This document shows positions 8,111-17,200 of a stretch of DNA of 64,000 nucleotides, in pieces. The notes under the pieces were generated by a model. It worked only from the letters and a program-made list of their open reading frames with translations, was not told the origin of the DNA and ran no database searches. Position 1 is the first letter of the stretch. Each line of letters opens with the position of its first letter. Source of the DNA: CAJQQY01 sp045106765 (GTDB taxonomy: Bacteria > Bacteroidota > Bacteroidia > Chitinophagales > Saprospiraceae); NCBI GenBank assembly GCA_045106765.1, contig JBGCFD010000095.1:18250-82249 (forward strand), in the 5' to 3' direction. The translations under genes were made by a program, and so were the position numbers.

Positions 8111-9253
8111 TTAACGATTTTTGTATTCTCCGTTGTCAAAAATTTCGAAATAATAATGTGCTTTTTTTGATAACTCTTCTGCTTTTTCGTCATCATCTAT
8201 TTTGTCTGAAATAAAACTTTTCATTAGACTTACTAGGCTTTCAGATCTACTTTGAAATCCTGCTTTTTCGTTTTGTGTAACAATAAACTTACGGTTAATC
8301 GAAATATGAACTGGTCCAGAAATCATCGCATAAATTTTACGAGTCGATAATTCTACAGACTGAATTGGTTTGAGATCTTCAAGATGAATACTCAACAAGG
8401 CATCTTTTAAATCTTCTCGTTCAGTTAATTTTTGTAATTGCATTTCGATTTCAGCAATTGACTTTTCATTACAATTTTTTATTACTTCGACGATCCAATT
8501 TCGAGTAGGAATCGGAACAAATTCAGGCACTACTTTTTTCCCTTTTTCCAAATCAATTATACAAAATCCTTTTTCACTTTTAGCTTCTGCTTCGCTCATT
8601 CGTTCTGTGGAACCTGAATACCATGCGGTATCTAACTTCCCTACTTTTTGGAAATTATGCCAATGCCCTAAGGCTACATAATCAAATTTATTCAATAAAT
8701 CTAGGCGTTCTGGCGGATATAATTTTTCTCCATATTCATCCATCATAAAAGTTTTCCCAATGGAAGTGTGCAAAAGAATAATATTAAATTTCCCTTCCAC
8801 CGGTTGAATTTTGTCCATTTCTTCCAATTCAATTATATCATCATTGATGTGCGGAACACCATGAACAACCAATTCTCCGAACTCAAAAGTCTCATACTTT
8901 TGGCTAAAAATGGGAAACACATTTGGAATAGTTTGAAATGCTTTTAAGATTGGACTGGTAAAAATTGTTTTGGGCGTTTCATGATTTCCAGCAATGACGA
9001 CAATTGGAATATTTGCTGCTGAAAGTCGAGCTAATTGCTCCAAACCAAAAATCATCGGTCGATTAGCAGGAGAAGGTCTATGGTAAAAATCACCGGAGTG
9101 GAGGATTAAATCAGGTTGGATTTCTAAAGCAGCATCTACTACTTTTTCAAAAGCATCATAGACATCTTGTTCTCGTAAATTGATGCCAGAAGAACTGAGT
9201 TTATCTAACTCATGATAACCTAGATGGGTGTCGGAAAAGTGAAGTATTTTCAT
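8111..9253 (-). CDS. sbcD: SbcD/Mre11-type DNA repair nuclease
   Basis: This is the nuclease partner of SbcC: a Mn-dependent 3'-5' exonuclease and hairpin endonuclease. I place the start at 9253 (MKILHFSDTHLGYHELD), because the 21 codons upstream in frame read through an intergenic inverted repeat and precede the conserved first strand. The calcineurin-type phosphoesterase motifs are all present: DTH, SGDFYH, AGNHETP, LLHTS and GHWHN. The C-terminal ~120 residues form the capping domain. The protein has 380 residues, the usual size for the family. The stop codon abuts the repeat array, and sbcC follows after the transposase insertion. Confidence 0.93.
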   Translation of the reverse strand: MKILHFSDTHLGYHELDKLSSSGINLREQDVYDAFEKVVDAALEIQPDLILHSGDFYHRPSPANRPMIFGLEQLARLSAANIPIVVIAGNHETPKTIFTSPILKAFQTIPNVFPIFSQKYETFEFGELVVHGVPHINDDIIELEEMDKIQPVEGKFNIILLHTSIGKTFMMDEYGEKLYPPERLDLLNKFDYVALGHWHNFQKVGKLDTAWYSGSTERMSEAEAKSEKGFCIIDLEKGKKVVPEFVPIPTRNWIVEVIKNCNEKSIAEIEMQLQKLTEREDLKDALLSIHLEDLKPIQSVELSTRKIYAMISGPVHISINRKFIVTQNEKAGFQSRSESLVSLMKSFISDKIDDDEKAEELSKKAHYYFEIFDNGEYKNR

Positions 9254-9275
9254 ATCCGACAAATATATAATTTTG

Positions 9276-9338
9276 AATGTTGAATGATGAATTTTGACTG
9301 CGCATTTTATACACATTCAAAACTCATCCTTCAACATT
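9276..9338 (-). terminator. Inverted repeat, terminator-like, between the GIN-domain gene and sbcD
   Basis: Arms at 9276-9297 and 9317-9338 match at about 20 of 22 positions around a ~19-nt loop. The hairpin lies between the stop of the upstream leftward gene (9347) and the sbcD start (9253), so it probably terminates the upstream transcript. The TTGAATG/ATGAAT wording of the arms also looks like a dispersed intergenic repeat. Confidence 0.5.
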
Positions 9339-9346
9339 TTAAATTA

Positions 9347-10060
9347 TTACTTGTAAGAATGAATATCAGAAGAACCTGATGATTTCAATTTAGTTTGCTT
9401 TGGGTCACCTTTGAAATTTACATCGCTTGCTCCACTTGCAGATACTATAATACTTTCTGATGCATAAACATTAGAATCAGAACCGCCTGAAGCAGATACT
9501 TTTGCATCTTTGGTTTTGAAATTAAATCCGTTAAAATCACTTCCGCCTGAGGCATGTAATTCTAATGTTTCAGCTGAACCATCTAAGTCTACATCTGAGC
9601 CACCACTAGTATGACAATCCAAATGATCAACTACTAATTCTAATTCAATATCAGAACCGCCACTCGAATGAATCGCTAATTTATCAAATTTCAATTTTCC
9701 ATTTGATTCGATATCAGAACCGCCGCTTGCACTAATTTTCTCTAAATCATTAACGGTGATAGATACATGTGCTTTTTTTACTCGACGCATATTTTTATCA
9801 AAATATATTTTCAATGTTCCATTTTTCACTTCTGTTACTAAGTTGTCGATTGCATTTTCAGATGCTTCTACTGAAATAGTTTTTGAGTTGCCTTGAGCTA
9901 TCGTTAGATCAATTCCTCCGCTAAGTGATACTTTGGTAAATGAACTAACAGTTCGATCTTCTTTACTGGTTTTTCCATCTTTATCCCACTTTTGGGCTTG
10001 AAGTGAAGTGGTTAATAATACAATGGTTAGGGTGGCTAGAAGGTGCTTAAATATTTTCAT
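9347..10060 (-). CDS. Exported GIN-domain (DUF2807) protein, putative adhesin head
   Basis: I start the gene at 10060 (MKIFKHLLATLTIVLLTTSL...), which gives a clean Sec signal peptide cut after LQAQ; the earlier in-frame Met only adds a basic leader. The mature protein has the head GIN domain layout: FTKVSLSGGIDLTIAQG at the front, then a regular right-handed beta-helix. Seven turns carry SGGSD or variants (SGASD, SGSSD), each about 20 residues apart. Such proteins are periplasmic or outer-surface and of unknown function, common in Bacteroidota. The Ser/Gly/Asp rungs may line one face of the solenoid. Confidence 0.85.
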   Translation of the reverse strand: MKIFKHLLATLTIVLLTTSLQAQKWDKDGKTSKEDRTVSSFTKVSLSGGIDLTIAQGNSKTISVEASENAIDNLVTEVKNGTLKIYFDKNMRRVKKAHVSITVNDLEKISASGGSDIESNGKLKFDKLAIHSSGGSDIELELVVDHLDCHTSGGSDVDLDGSAETLELHASGGSDFNGFNFKTKDAKVSASGGSDSNVYASESIIVSASGASDVNFKGDPKQTKLKSSGSSDIHSYK

Positions 10061-10155
10061 TTTTTGACATTTTAATTGAGCAAATAATTTGATTCTCCTT
10101 AATGACACGGGGGGATTTGGGATAGTTGGAAGATTTCGGTTTTTTATTATTAGGG

Positions 10156-12111
10156 TTAGGGTTTGTTTTGGGTTTCTATGGCTTGTTTTATGAATTGGAT
10201 GTCACTTTCTCGTTGAATTCTATAAGGATGATTTTCTGGTAAAGTTTTTTTATCAATCTCATAAGCTTTATTTTTTAACTTTAAGGCTGTTTTTAGGTCA
10301 TTTTGGTAATAATAGTTTCTTGCTAGTATAGAATAACTATGAGCCGTAAAAGGATGACTTTCCCCAAAATTTTTTTTGTCTAGTAGTAGGATTTTTTCTA
10401 ACAAAATTTTAGCCTCTTGATAGTCTCCTAAGTTCTGATATAGTACTGCTAAGTTTGAATAACGTGTGGTAATTCTTGGGTGATCTTCTTTAAAGTTCTT
10501 TTGATCTGAAAATAAAGCTTTCTCTAAAAACTTCTTTGCGCTCTTAAAATCTCCTAAAGTTTTAAATATTATTCCTAAAATTGAATAACGGATAGCGGTA
10601 TGGGGATGATCTATACCATAATTTTTTTCGAATGAAAATAACGATTTTTCTACTAATATTTTAGCTTCTTTATAATCGCCCAACTTTCGAAGTACATTTG
10701 CTAAATTTGAATAGCATGTTGCCGTTGTAATGTGATCCTCTCCATATCTTTTTTCATATATTGAAATTGCTTTCTGTAATATTTCTTTGGCACTACGATA
10801 ATCTCCAAGATCATCAAGGATTATTCCCAAATTTGAATAACAAAATGCAGTCTTTGAATGGTTAAGTCCAAAGTTTTCTTCCATGGAATACATTGACTTT
10901 TTTGCAAATTTTTTAGCCCCTTGATAATCACCCAAATACTTATAAATTATAGCTAAATTACTCTGTAAAACAGCAATTTCTTCATGACTACTTTCTTTAA
11001 ATATATTTTCCAAAATATCTCCAAAAGGTATCCATAAAAATTTATCAATAGGATTTTCTTTGGATTGGTCAAGTTTAAGTTTTTGAATAATATTACCTAA
11101 CAAGATTTGCACATCCTCAACCGAGTTAGGTTTTGTTTTAGCAACCACCAAATGAATAATCTGATGCATCTGATATTCATACTTTCTCTCCCTCTGCAAC
11201 AACCAGCCTTTGTCCCCCAAACTATTTAACACCACTTTTAAATTTTCTTTTTTCTCCTCCTCAGATGTCAATAAATCTTCGAGCAAATCAAATGAATGAA
11301 ATTCCCGAGGCAAGCATGTAAACTGTTTTAGCACATCAATCTCCTCATCCGATAATCCACTTAAATCAAAAATAGAAATCAAATAATCAGTAATATTATT
11401 GATAATGTCTTGGTCACTATGCCTAGTTCGAATCAAGGCTTGCGTATCCTTGGGCAAGGCATTTCGTAATTGGTCATTTGTAAATCCTTGTGCTTGAGCT
11501 GTTTTAGCCAGTAACTCAATAGTCAAGGTATGATGATCTACGGAGGAAATAACTTCTAGTATTAAATCTTTATCCTGGATCGTTTTGCAATGTTTTTTAA
11601 ATAGAGCAATAGCATTTTCTTGATTGAGATAAGACAAATTCATTAGTTTGACATCTTGGATTTTTTCCCGAGAGGTCATCAATAAATGCCAATTAGGTGG
11701 CGAAGGAAGTTGACTGAAATATCGTTCTACTCCTTGAATGGTATTATCTATAATTAAAAGATTTGGTGAAGGAGAAAGATTTCGCAATTGATCCATCATG
11801 ATTGGAAATAATTGTTTTGGATCGACTTGCTGTTTGTCCAAACCTAGATGGCGTAGAAGATTTGCATTTTGAATAAAATTATCAGCAAGTTCTGGCGACT
11901 CATGTCTGATCCAAATGATGTGTTCATAATCTTGATAATATTGGAAAACGTAAGCAGCAGCTAAGGTGGTTTTTCCAATCCCTCCAATTCCGTTGACGAC
12001 GACCACTTGTTGGTGTTCTGCCAATTGCTCGCGAAGGTTTTTTAAATCATCTTCCCGACCAATAATATTGCGTGGGTTAATTTTTTGAAGCGCAGTTAAT
12101 TCTTTTGCCAT
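10156..12111 (-). CDS. STAND (NB-ARC-like) NTPase with C-terminal TPR array
   Basis: The protein has 651 residues. An NTPase of the NB-ARC/STAND type has Walker A GIGGIGKT at 41-48, a Walker B with D122-N123 (LLIIDNT), and a MTSREK sensor-like motif near 145. It is followed by winged-helix-like sequence (about 240-320) and then six ~42-residue kinesin-light-chain-type TPRs (about 375-640) with the repeated pattern YSNLG...LGDY..AK..LEKAL. STAND proteins act as ligand-triggered switches. Most conflict-type members carry an N-terminal effector (TIR, protease, nuclease or EAD), but here only ~17 residues precede the NTPase, so no effector is visible. A -7-like box in minus-strand sense lies at 12147-12154. 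Confidence 0.85.
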   Translation of the reverse strand: MAKELTALQKINPRNIIGREDDLKNLREQLAEHQQVVVVNGIGGIGKTTLAAAYVFQYYQDYEHIIWIRHESPELADNFIQNANLLRHLGLDKQQVDPKQLFPIMMDQLRNLSPSPNLLIIDNTIQGVERYFSQLPSPPNWHLLMTSREKIQDVKLMNLSYLNQENAIALFKKHCKTIQDKDLILEVISSVDHHTLTIELLAKTAQAQGFTNDQLRNALPKDTQALIRTRHSDQDIINNITDYLISIFDLSGLSDEEIDVLKQFTCLPREFHSFDLLEDLLTSEEEKKENLKVVLNSLGDKGWLLQRERKYEYQMHQIIHLVVAKTKPNSVEDVQILLGNIIQKLKLDQSKENPIDKFLWIPFGDILENIFKESSHEEIAVLQSNLAIIYKYLGDYQGAKKFAKKSMYSMEENFGLNHSKTAFCYSNLGIILDDLGDYRSAKEILQKAISIYEKRYGEDHITTATCYSNLANVLRKLGDYKEAKILVEKSLFSFEKNYGIDHPHTAIRYSILGIIFKTLGDFKSAKKFLEKALFSDQKNFKEDHPRITTRYSNLAVLYQNLGDYQEAKILLEKILLLDKKNFGESHPFTAHSYSILARNYYYQNDLKTALKLKNKAYEIDKKTLPENHPYRIQRESDIQFIKQAIETQNKP

Positions 12112-12219
12112 TTGGAAAAATGATTGAGTGGTTCAATTTAATTTTCCAAAAATAAGAAATTGCAAGTAATTAATTGCGATTAAGCAAAGGGTTTTGAAGG
12201 TTTAAAAACAACTTAGAAT

Positions 12220-13191
12220 TCAATTAATTATCTCATTTGCAAATTCCAATGCCCTTGTTTCTGACCAAGCAAATTCTTGATTTGGTAACATAAATCCACA
12301 ATGTCCTCCTTGGATTGGAGTTTCAATAAAAAGATTAGGATGATTTTTTGCCAAAGAGATTGGTGAACAGGCAGGTGTCAAAATTGGGTCATTTTGGGCA
12401 TTGACCAAGAGTGTTGGAACTTCAATATTTTCCATAAAATTTTTAGCAGATGAATTAAAATAAAAGTCATCCGCATCTTTATAATTATTGAGCGGAGCAG
12501 AAAAGTGTTCATCAAAATCTCTCCACTCTTTGATCTCTTCTAGTTTTTTTAAATCAACTAGTCCAGGAAATTCTTGCTCTTTGATTAAGATTTTTTTCTT
12601 TAAATTTTTTAAAAATCGTTTTCGGTAAACTGCATTTGATTTAAGATTTAGAATCTCTGCTCCTTCTTTTAAATCACATGGAGTCGAAAATGCAACGGCA
12701 GCTTTTATTTGAGTAGGAATATTTTTTCCATTTTTTCCTAAATAATTTAAACTCATCGCACCACCCATACTAAAGCCAATCATGACCAAATTTTGATATG
12801 CTGTTTTTGCTAAGGCATGATTAATTACTGTTCCTATATCTTCAATGTCTCCATGATGATAAAGTCGAGCAGTTCGATTCATTTCACCGCTGCAAGAACG
12901 ACAATTCCAGGCGAGCACATCCCATTTATTTTGGGAAAAAAGTTTGGCTGCACCTTGAATATATTGACGATCTGAATTTCCTTCTAATCCATGTGAGAGT
13001 AGCACCAAGTTTTTACTATCATTAAAAATCCAATCTAAATCTAAGAAATCTTGATCGGCCAATTCGAGTCGTTCGCGTTGATAATTGACATTTTTTACTT
13101 TTCGAAAAATACCGGGAATGATGGTTTGGAGATGTCCATTGAATTGGTAGAATGGTGGTTTTTTGTAAGAGGAGTTTTGGATGATTGGCAT
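12220..13191 (-). CDS. YheT-type alpha/beta hydrolase
   Basis: The 323-residue protein belongs to the YheT/ABHD1-3 hydrolase family. It shows the family start FNGHLQTIIP, the oxyanion-side LLSHGLEGNSD, the nucleophile elbow GFSMGG, an acid in LLVNAQNDPILTP, and the catalytic histidine in GGHCGFM. It is a probable cytoplasmic carboxylesterase or lipase-like enzyme acting on an unknown ester. There is no signal peptide, and the length is typical. It is transcribed leftward, 108 nt upstream of the STAND gene, and need not be functionally linked to it. Confidence 0.88.
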   Translation of the reverse strand: MPIIQNSSYKKPPFYQFNGHLQTIIPGIFRKVKNVNYQRERLELADQDFLDLDWIFNDSKNLVLLSHGLEGNSDRQYIQGAAKLFSQNKWDVLAWNCRSCSGEMNRTARLYHHGDIEDIGTVINHALAKTAYQNLVMIGFSMGGAMSLNYLGKNGKNIPTQIKAAVAFSTPCDLKEGAEILNLKSNAVYRKRFLKNLKKKILIKEQEFPGLVDLKKLEEIKEWRDFDEHFSAPLNNYKDADDFYFNSSAKNFMENIEVPTLLVNAQNDPILTPACSPISLAKNHPNLFIETPIQGGHCGFMLPNQEFAWSETRALEFANEIIN

Positions 13192-13437
13192 TTTCTCTTT
13201 TTTACTTTTATTGTTTTAACAAAAAAAAATATGAATTTGGTCGGTGATAGAACCTTATAAATTTCATGATTTCTTTGTCGGCAAAACTAATGAAAAAAAT
13301 ATGTAGACACTTTGCAAAAGGACGCTAGTGACGATTTATTTATAGTTCTTCATAAGTTATTAATCAAAAATTAAATGTATATTTATTTGCTACACACAAA
13401 TAACAAAAAATTATTCTTTACTCTTAAAATATATCGT

Positions 13438-14115
13438 ATGAAAAATCTAAATTTAATTTTTGCATTTGTATTGTTATTTGCTAGCCTTCAATTATTCGCT
13501 CAAAAAAAATGGACTCCTTATTCGGGATTTGTTATTGGAAAAGATAAAACTTTTCCAGTATACCCTGCAAAAAAAGGTACTATGATAGGAATGACTGGTG
13601 CTATGATAGGAATAGCGATTGAAAATCCTACCAAAAACAAAAGTATATTTTTCGATTATGGATTGGAGTTAACTTATCTAAGATCTTCAGAAGGATTAGA
13701 TAGCGAAGTAAATTGTATAAATTGTGACCCTGCATTTTTTCTTGCTGATGGCTATAAACGCAGATACCTTGAATTGGCAATGCCTATTCTTTTGAAATTT
13801 AAACTATTAGATAAAAAACGATCTACGTTGAACATAAAATCAGGATATGCACCAACCTTTAGCCTTCCTATTAATTCTTATTATTACCGAGTATCTTTTG
13901 ATTTTGCTGAAAATACTGCAGAAAAAGTAATCTATAAAAATGAAAGAAAATATATTCACACCTATTATTTGGGGATAGATTATCGCTTGAAGATTAAGGA
14001 AAATCTTGGATTAGAATTTAGTCCTATTTTTAAATATCAAATATTAAAATATGGTTCTGATAAAGAAAAACAATTTCAATATGGATTAGCAACAAGAGTC
14101 GTTTTTAATTTTTAA
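13438..14115 (+). CDS. Small outer-membrane beta-barrel protein
   Basis: I use the ATG at 13438 because it starts a proper signal peptide (MKNLNLIFAFVLLFASLQLFAQ); the earlier in-frame ATG adds an unlikely 21-residue leader. The mature ~203 residues alternate polar and hydrophobic residues as in 8- to 10-stranded barrels. Examples are LELAMPILLKFKLLDKK, YYLGIDYRLKIKENLGLEF and a terminal GLATRVVFNF ending in Phe, the usual outer-membrane sorting residue. It resembles PorT-family barrels by layout only. A short CINC pair sits in a predicted outer loop. The function is unknown. Confidence 0.7.
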   Translation: MKNLNLIFAFVLLFASLQLFAQKKWTPYSGFVIGKDKTFPVYPAKKGTMIGMTGAMIGIAIENPTKNKSIFFDYGLELTYLRSSEGLDSEVNCINCDPAFFLADGYKRRYLELAMPILLKFKLLDKKRSTLNIKSGYAPTFSLPINSYYYRVSFDFAENTAEKVIYKNERKYIHTYYLGIDYRLKIKENLGLEFSPIFKYQILKYGSDKEKQFQYGLATRVVFNF

Positions 14116-14170
14116 AAATTGTAGGTACTTTAAAAATAGAAAACTCCTTGTTACCATTTTTTAAGAATTA

Positions 14171-14207
14171 ATATACGTGACACGAATTTGAGTCGTGCCA
14201 CGTATAT
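14171..14207. terminator. Bidirectional terminator between convergent genes
   Basis: Arms at 14171-14185 and 14193-14207 form a 15-bp stem with one A-C mismatch and a 7-nt loop (ATTTGAG). A T-rich stretch follows on the plus strand, and a moderately T-rich one follows on the minus strand. It separates the convergent barrel gene (ends 14115) and the 1504-residue protein gene (ends 14214). Confidence 0.8.
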
Positions 14208-14213
14208 TTATTT

Positions 14214-17200
14214 TTATTTAGAAGCTTGCGCTCTTCGCACGAATCTTTCCGCCGTTGAAGGTTCTACATATTGTAATTCAACGACTTCTCCATCAGGCAT
14301 TTTTAGGATTCGATCTTTCTTTTTGGCGTTGATGACTAGATCATTAAATTTAGTATTATTGGAAACTATATTGAGAATCCCTCCTTTGTAGCCAAAGAAA
14401 TAATAAGTGTCACTTGGCGACTTGAGATAAATGTATAATCGATCATCTCCATTCGATGGCATTTTAAATTCAATGAAAGCTTTGAGCGTTACATTTACTT
14501 CTTCACCATTGATACTAATCAATCCTACTTGATCTTTTTGGGAAACAAATGATTGGTAATCTGGATCCCACTTCATTGGCATTTTTCCAAATAAAAAAGA
14601 ATATGGATTATGCTTTTTAGGGATACCTAATTTAAATTCCGTTCTCATTCGTGCAATCGTTCTATCTAACAAAACAGTATCTACAATATATTCTGACAAT
14701 GCTTTTTCATAAAATGCAGCATCGGTAAAATCTACTCCCCTTGCATCAAAACTACTACTCTTAATATCTGCAATGATAAACTCTAACATATTCTTTGGAA
14801 TAAAACTTTTGATTCCAGCCATCATATCAGCTTCAACTTGATATCCGAATGGTCCTCGAATAGTCGAATCTTGAGCGGATGGAAACATGGATCTAGCTTC
14901 TCCTGCTGCATCAATTTTAATGTATTTTAATTGGTCGCCGATGTTTAATTTCCCTTCTGCTTTAAAGCTTCCATCTTTGTTGCTAAAAGTAACTTTAGTT
15001 CCTTTTTTCTTATTGGAAAGAATTTTAAGGGAATCTCCAAAAATAAATTCATCTTTAACTTCATCTAATTTGAATAATCCTTTGGCTTCCACAATCGCCC
15101 GATCTTTTCTCAAATATTTAGGCATCATCACTCGTGGGTATAAGTAAGCGGATTCTTTACTTAAATATAAACCAGTATACAATTTATATCCTTCATAGTT
15201 TTTAGGCTCATCATAACCAATCACCAAATCATTTTTGTCTCCTTCACTATTAATAGAAAACCATTCTCGATCTCTCATTTTATCAGAATCTAATCTGGCA
15301 AAACCTTTAAAATCCAATGGCTTTTTATCTCCTTTCAAAGTGATTTCTCCACGGAATTCTGTTTTCAAATCAATATAAAAATTGTCTGATTCAAGCACTT
15401 CTCCTTTGGCAGTAGTTCTCGTTTTTTTCTCACTCCGTTTTCCTTTTCCATATCGTTTTCCGAGGATATTATCAAATTGAATTTCTTGTTTTCTACCTTT
15501 TATATTATACTCATAAAATCCTTTGGCTTTATATGATTTCTTTCCTTCGATATCAACGGTTGCCCGATTGATGACATGAAGTTTAGTAATAGTATCACAA
15601 ACGATTTTACAATTTTCGAGGGTAGACATTTTACCACCTTTAAAAATTTCCAATTTCCCATCATCAGTATAAACTATGGCATCACAAGATTTAATTAAAG
15701 GCACTCCTCCAATTTTTAGCTCATTGGATTTCAGATCGTAAAAAGCCGTTTCTCCATCAAAATGCAAGGAATCTCGATTCTTTCCTGTTGCCACAAACGA
15801 TCCTAATTCTCCAGGAGTCGTTTTAAATGTGACTGCATCTTTACTCATATCCCAATCAAAAGTGGTCAAGGATGTTTTGTATTGATTGTAGGGAAGACTG
15901 GTAAAATTTCCTTTTTCGTTGGCTTCAATATGTCCAACCTGTTTATCAAAATCTAATTTACTATTGACGTTATTAGTAGATAGAGCAATTTCACTTGAAC
16001 CTACTGCGGTAATCGTCAAACTTGAAGTATCAGAATTCGCGGAGTATGATCCATATTTTATCAACTTAGAAGAAAGGCTTCCTTTACTCCATGACATTTT
16101 TCCATTCCCTCTCAAACCATCAGGTGTCAATATTAAACTACCCACAATTGTGTGGTCATTTTCTTTAAATAACTCAAACGGTTTATCCTTCTTAGTGGTA
16201 ATGTACATACTATCTTGATAGGGCTTCCAATCAATACTTACCTCCTCCCCATGTGCTTGTGGAACTTCGATGGCTCCTTTTCGATCTTCTGTCAAATCAA
16301 ATAACCTTGCCGTTGCAGTCATTTGTTTTGGCTTAAAAAGTATATCCTCAGAGTCCGTAGAAGAAGTCAAATATGAAATCGTTCCTTTTCCTAACATTCC
16401 TTTGTTACTCAGATGAATTTCACCTTTATAATTTCCTTTAGCTTGATAAGTGGGTAAACCTTCGGATGGTGTTTGAGTAGTAAATCCTAAAGATTGATCT
16501 TCTTCTTGAAGTAATAAAGTTTCTTTGATATCTGGAAAAACTTCTGCTGAAATAAGATTCCCTTTAAAATGTATATCATTTTTAGTGAAGTTATCTAAGC
16601 TATTAAAACTAAACTTATCTAATTTGAAATAAAATGAATCTCTTTTGTAAACCCCGTCATGAATCGATCGCTTATCATAATACACATAAGAATAATCCTT
16701 TGTATTAAATGAAGGAAACAGATCAATATCATTGGCTCCCGATTTATTATCAGGGGCATCTACGAGCAAAACTCCATTAGTGTGTTCAATTCTTGATGCT
16801 ATCGAAATAGAAATAGGTCGTCCACTTTCATCCTTTGCTTCGGTAGGAACAAACAAATCAAAATACCGAACCGAATCCAATTTCATGATATATTTTTCAT
16901 AGTCAAAATGAAAATCTTTTCCTTCCAAAGAACTAAAACCAGCAAAGATTTTTCCATTAAAATCCATATCACGATTCTTTTTCATGGTGATAGATTTGTT
17001 AGCTGGTTTGATCGCCACCTTTTGCAGTTTACTGATTTCTAAGTCAACCACATTGTTGGCTTTCAAGGATCTATCTTTCATAGAAAAAACGGCATTCGCA
17101 TCTTTTTCAGAAACCGACACTATCTTGATCGCATCAAAATCCGTTTTCTTCGCCATGGCATCTGCATAGTGGAAAATTTTATCTTTGACATAGATTATTT

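Noticed and set aside
7926..8214. Overlapping plus-strand frames with repeated FAPLGLFV-like peptides
   Set aside because: They are translations of the tandem REP-like units, repeat with the same 69-70 bp period and have no start context. They are not genes.
9254..9316. Longer N-terminus for SbcD
   Set aside because: The added 21 codons run through the intergenic inverted repeat and precede the conserved first strand of the phosphoesterase.
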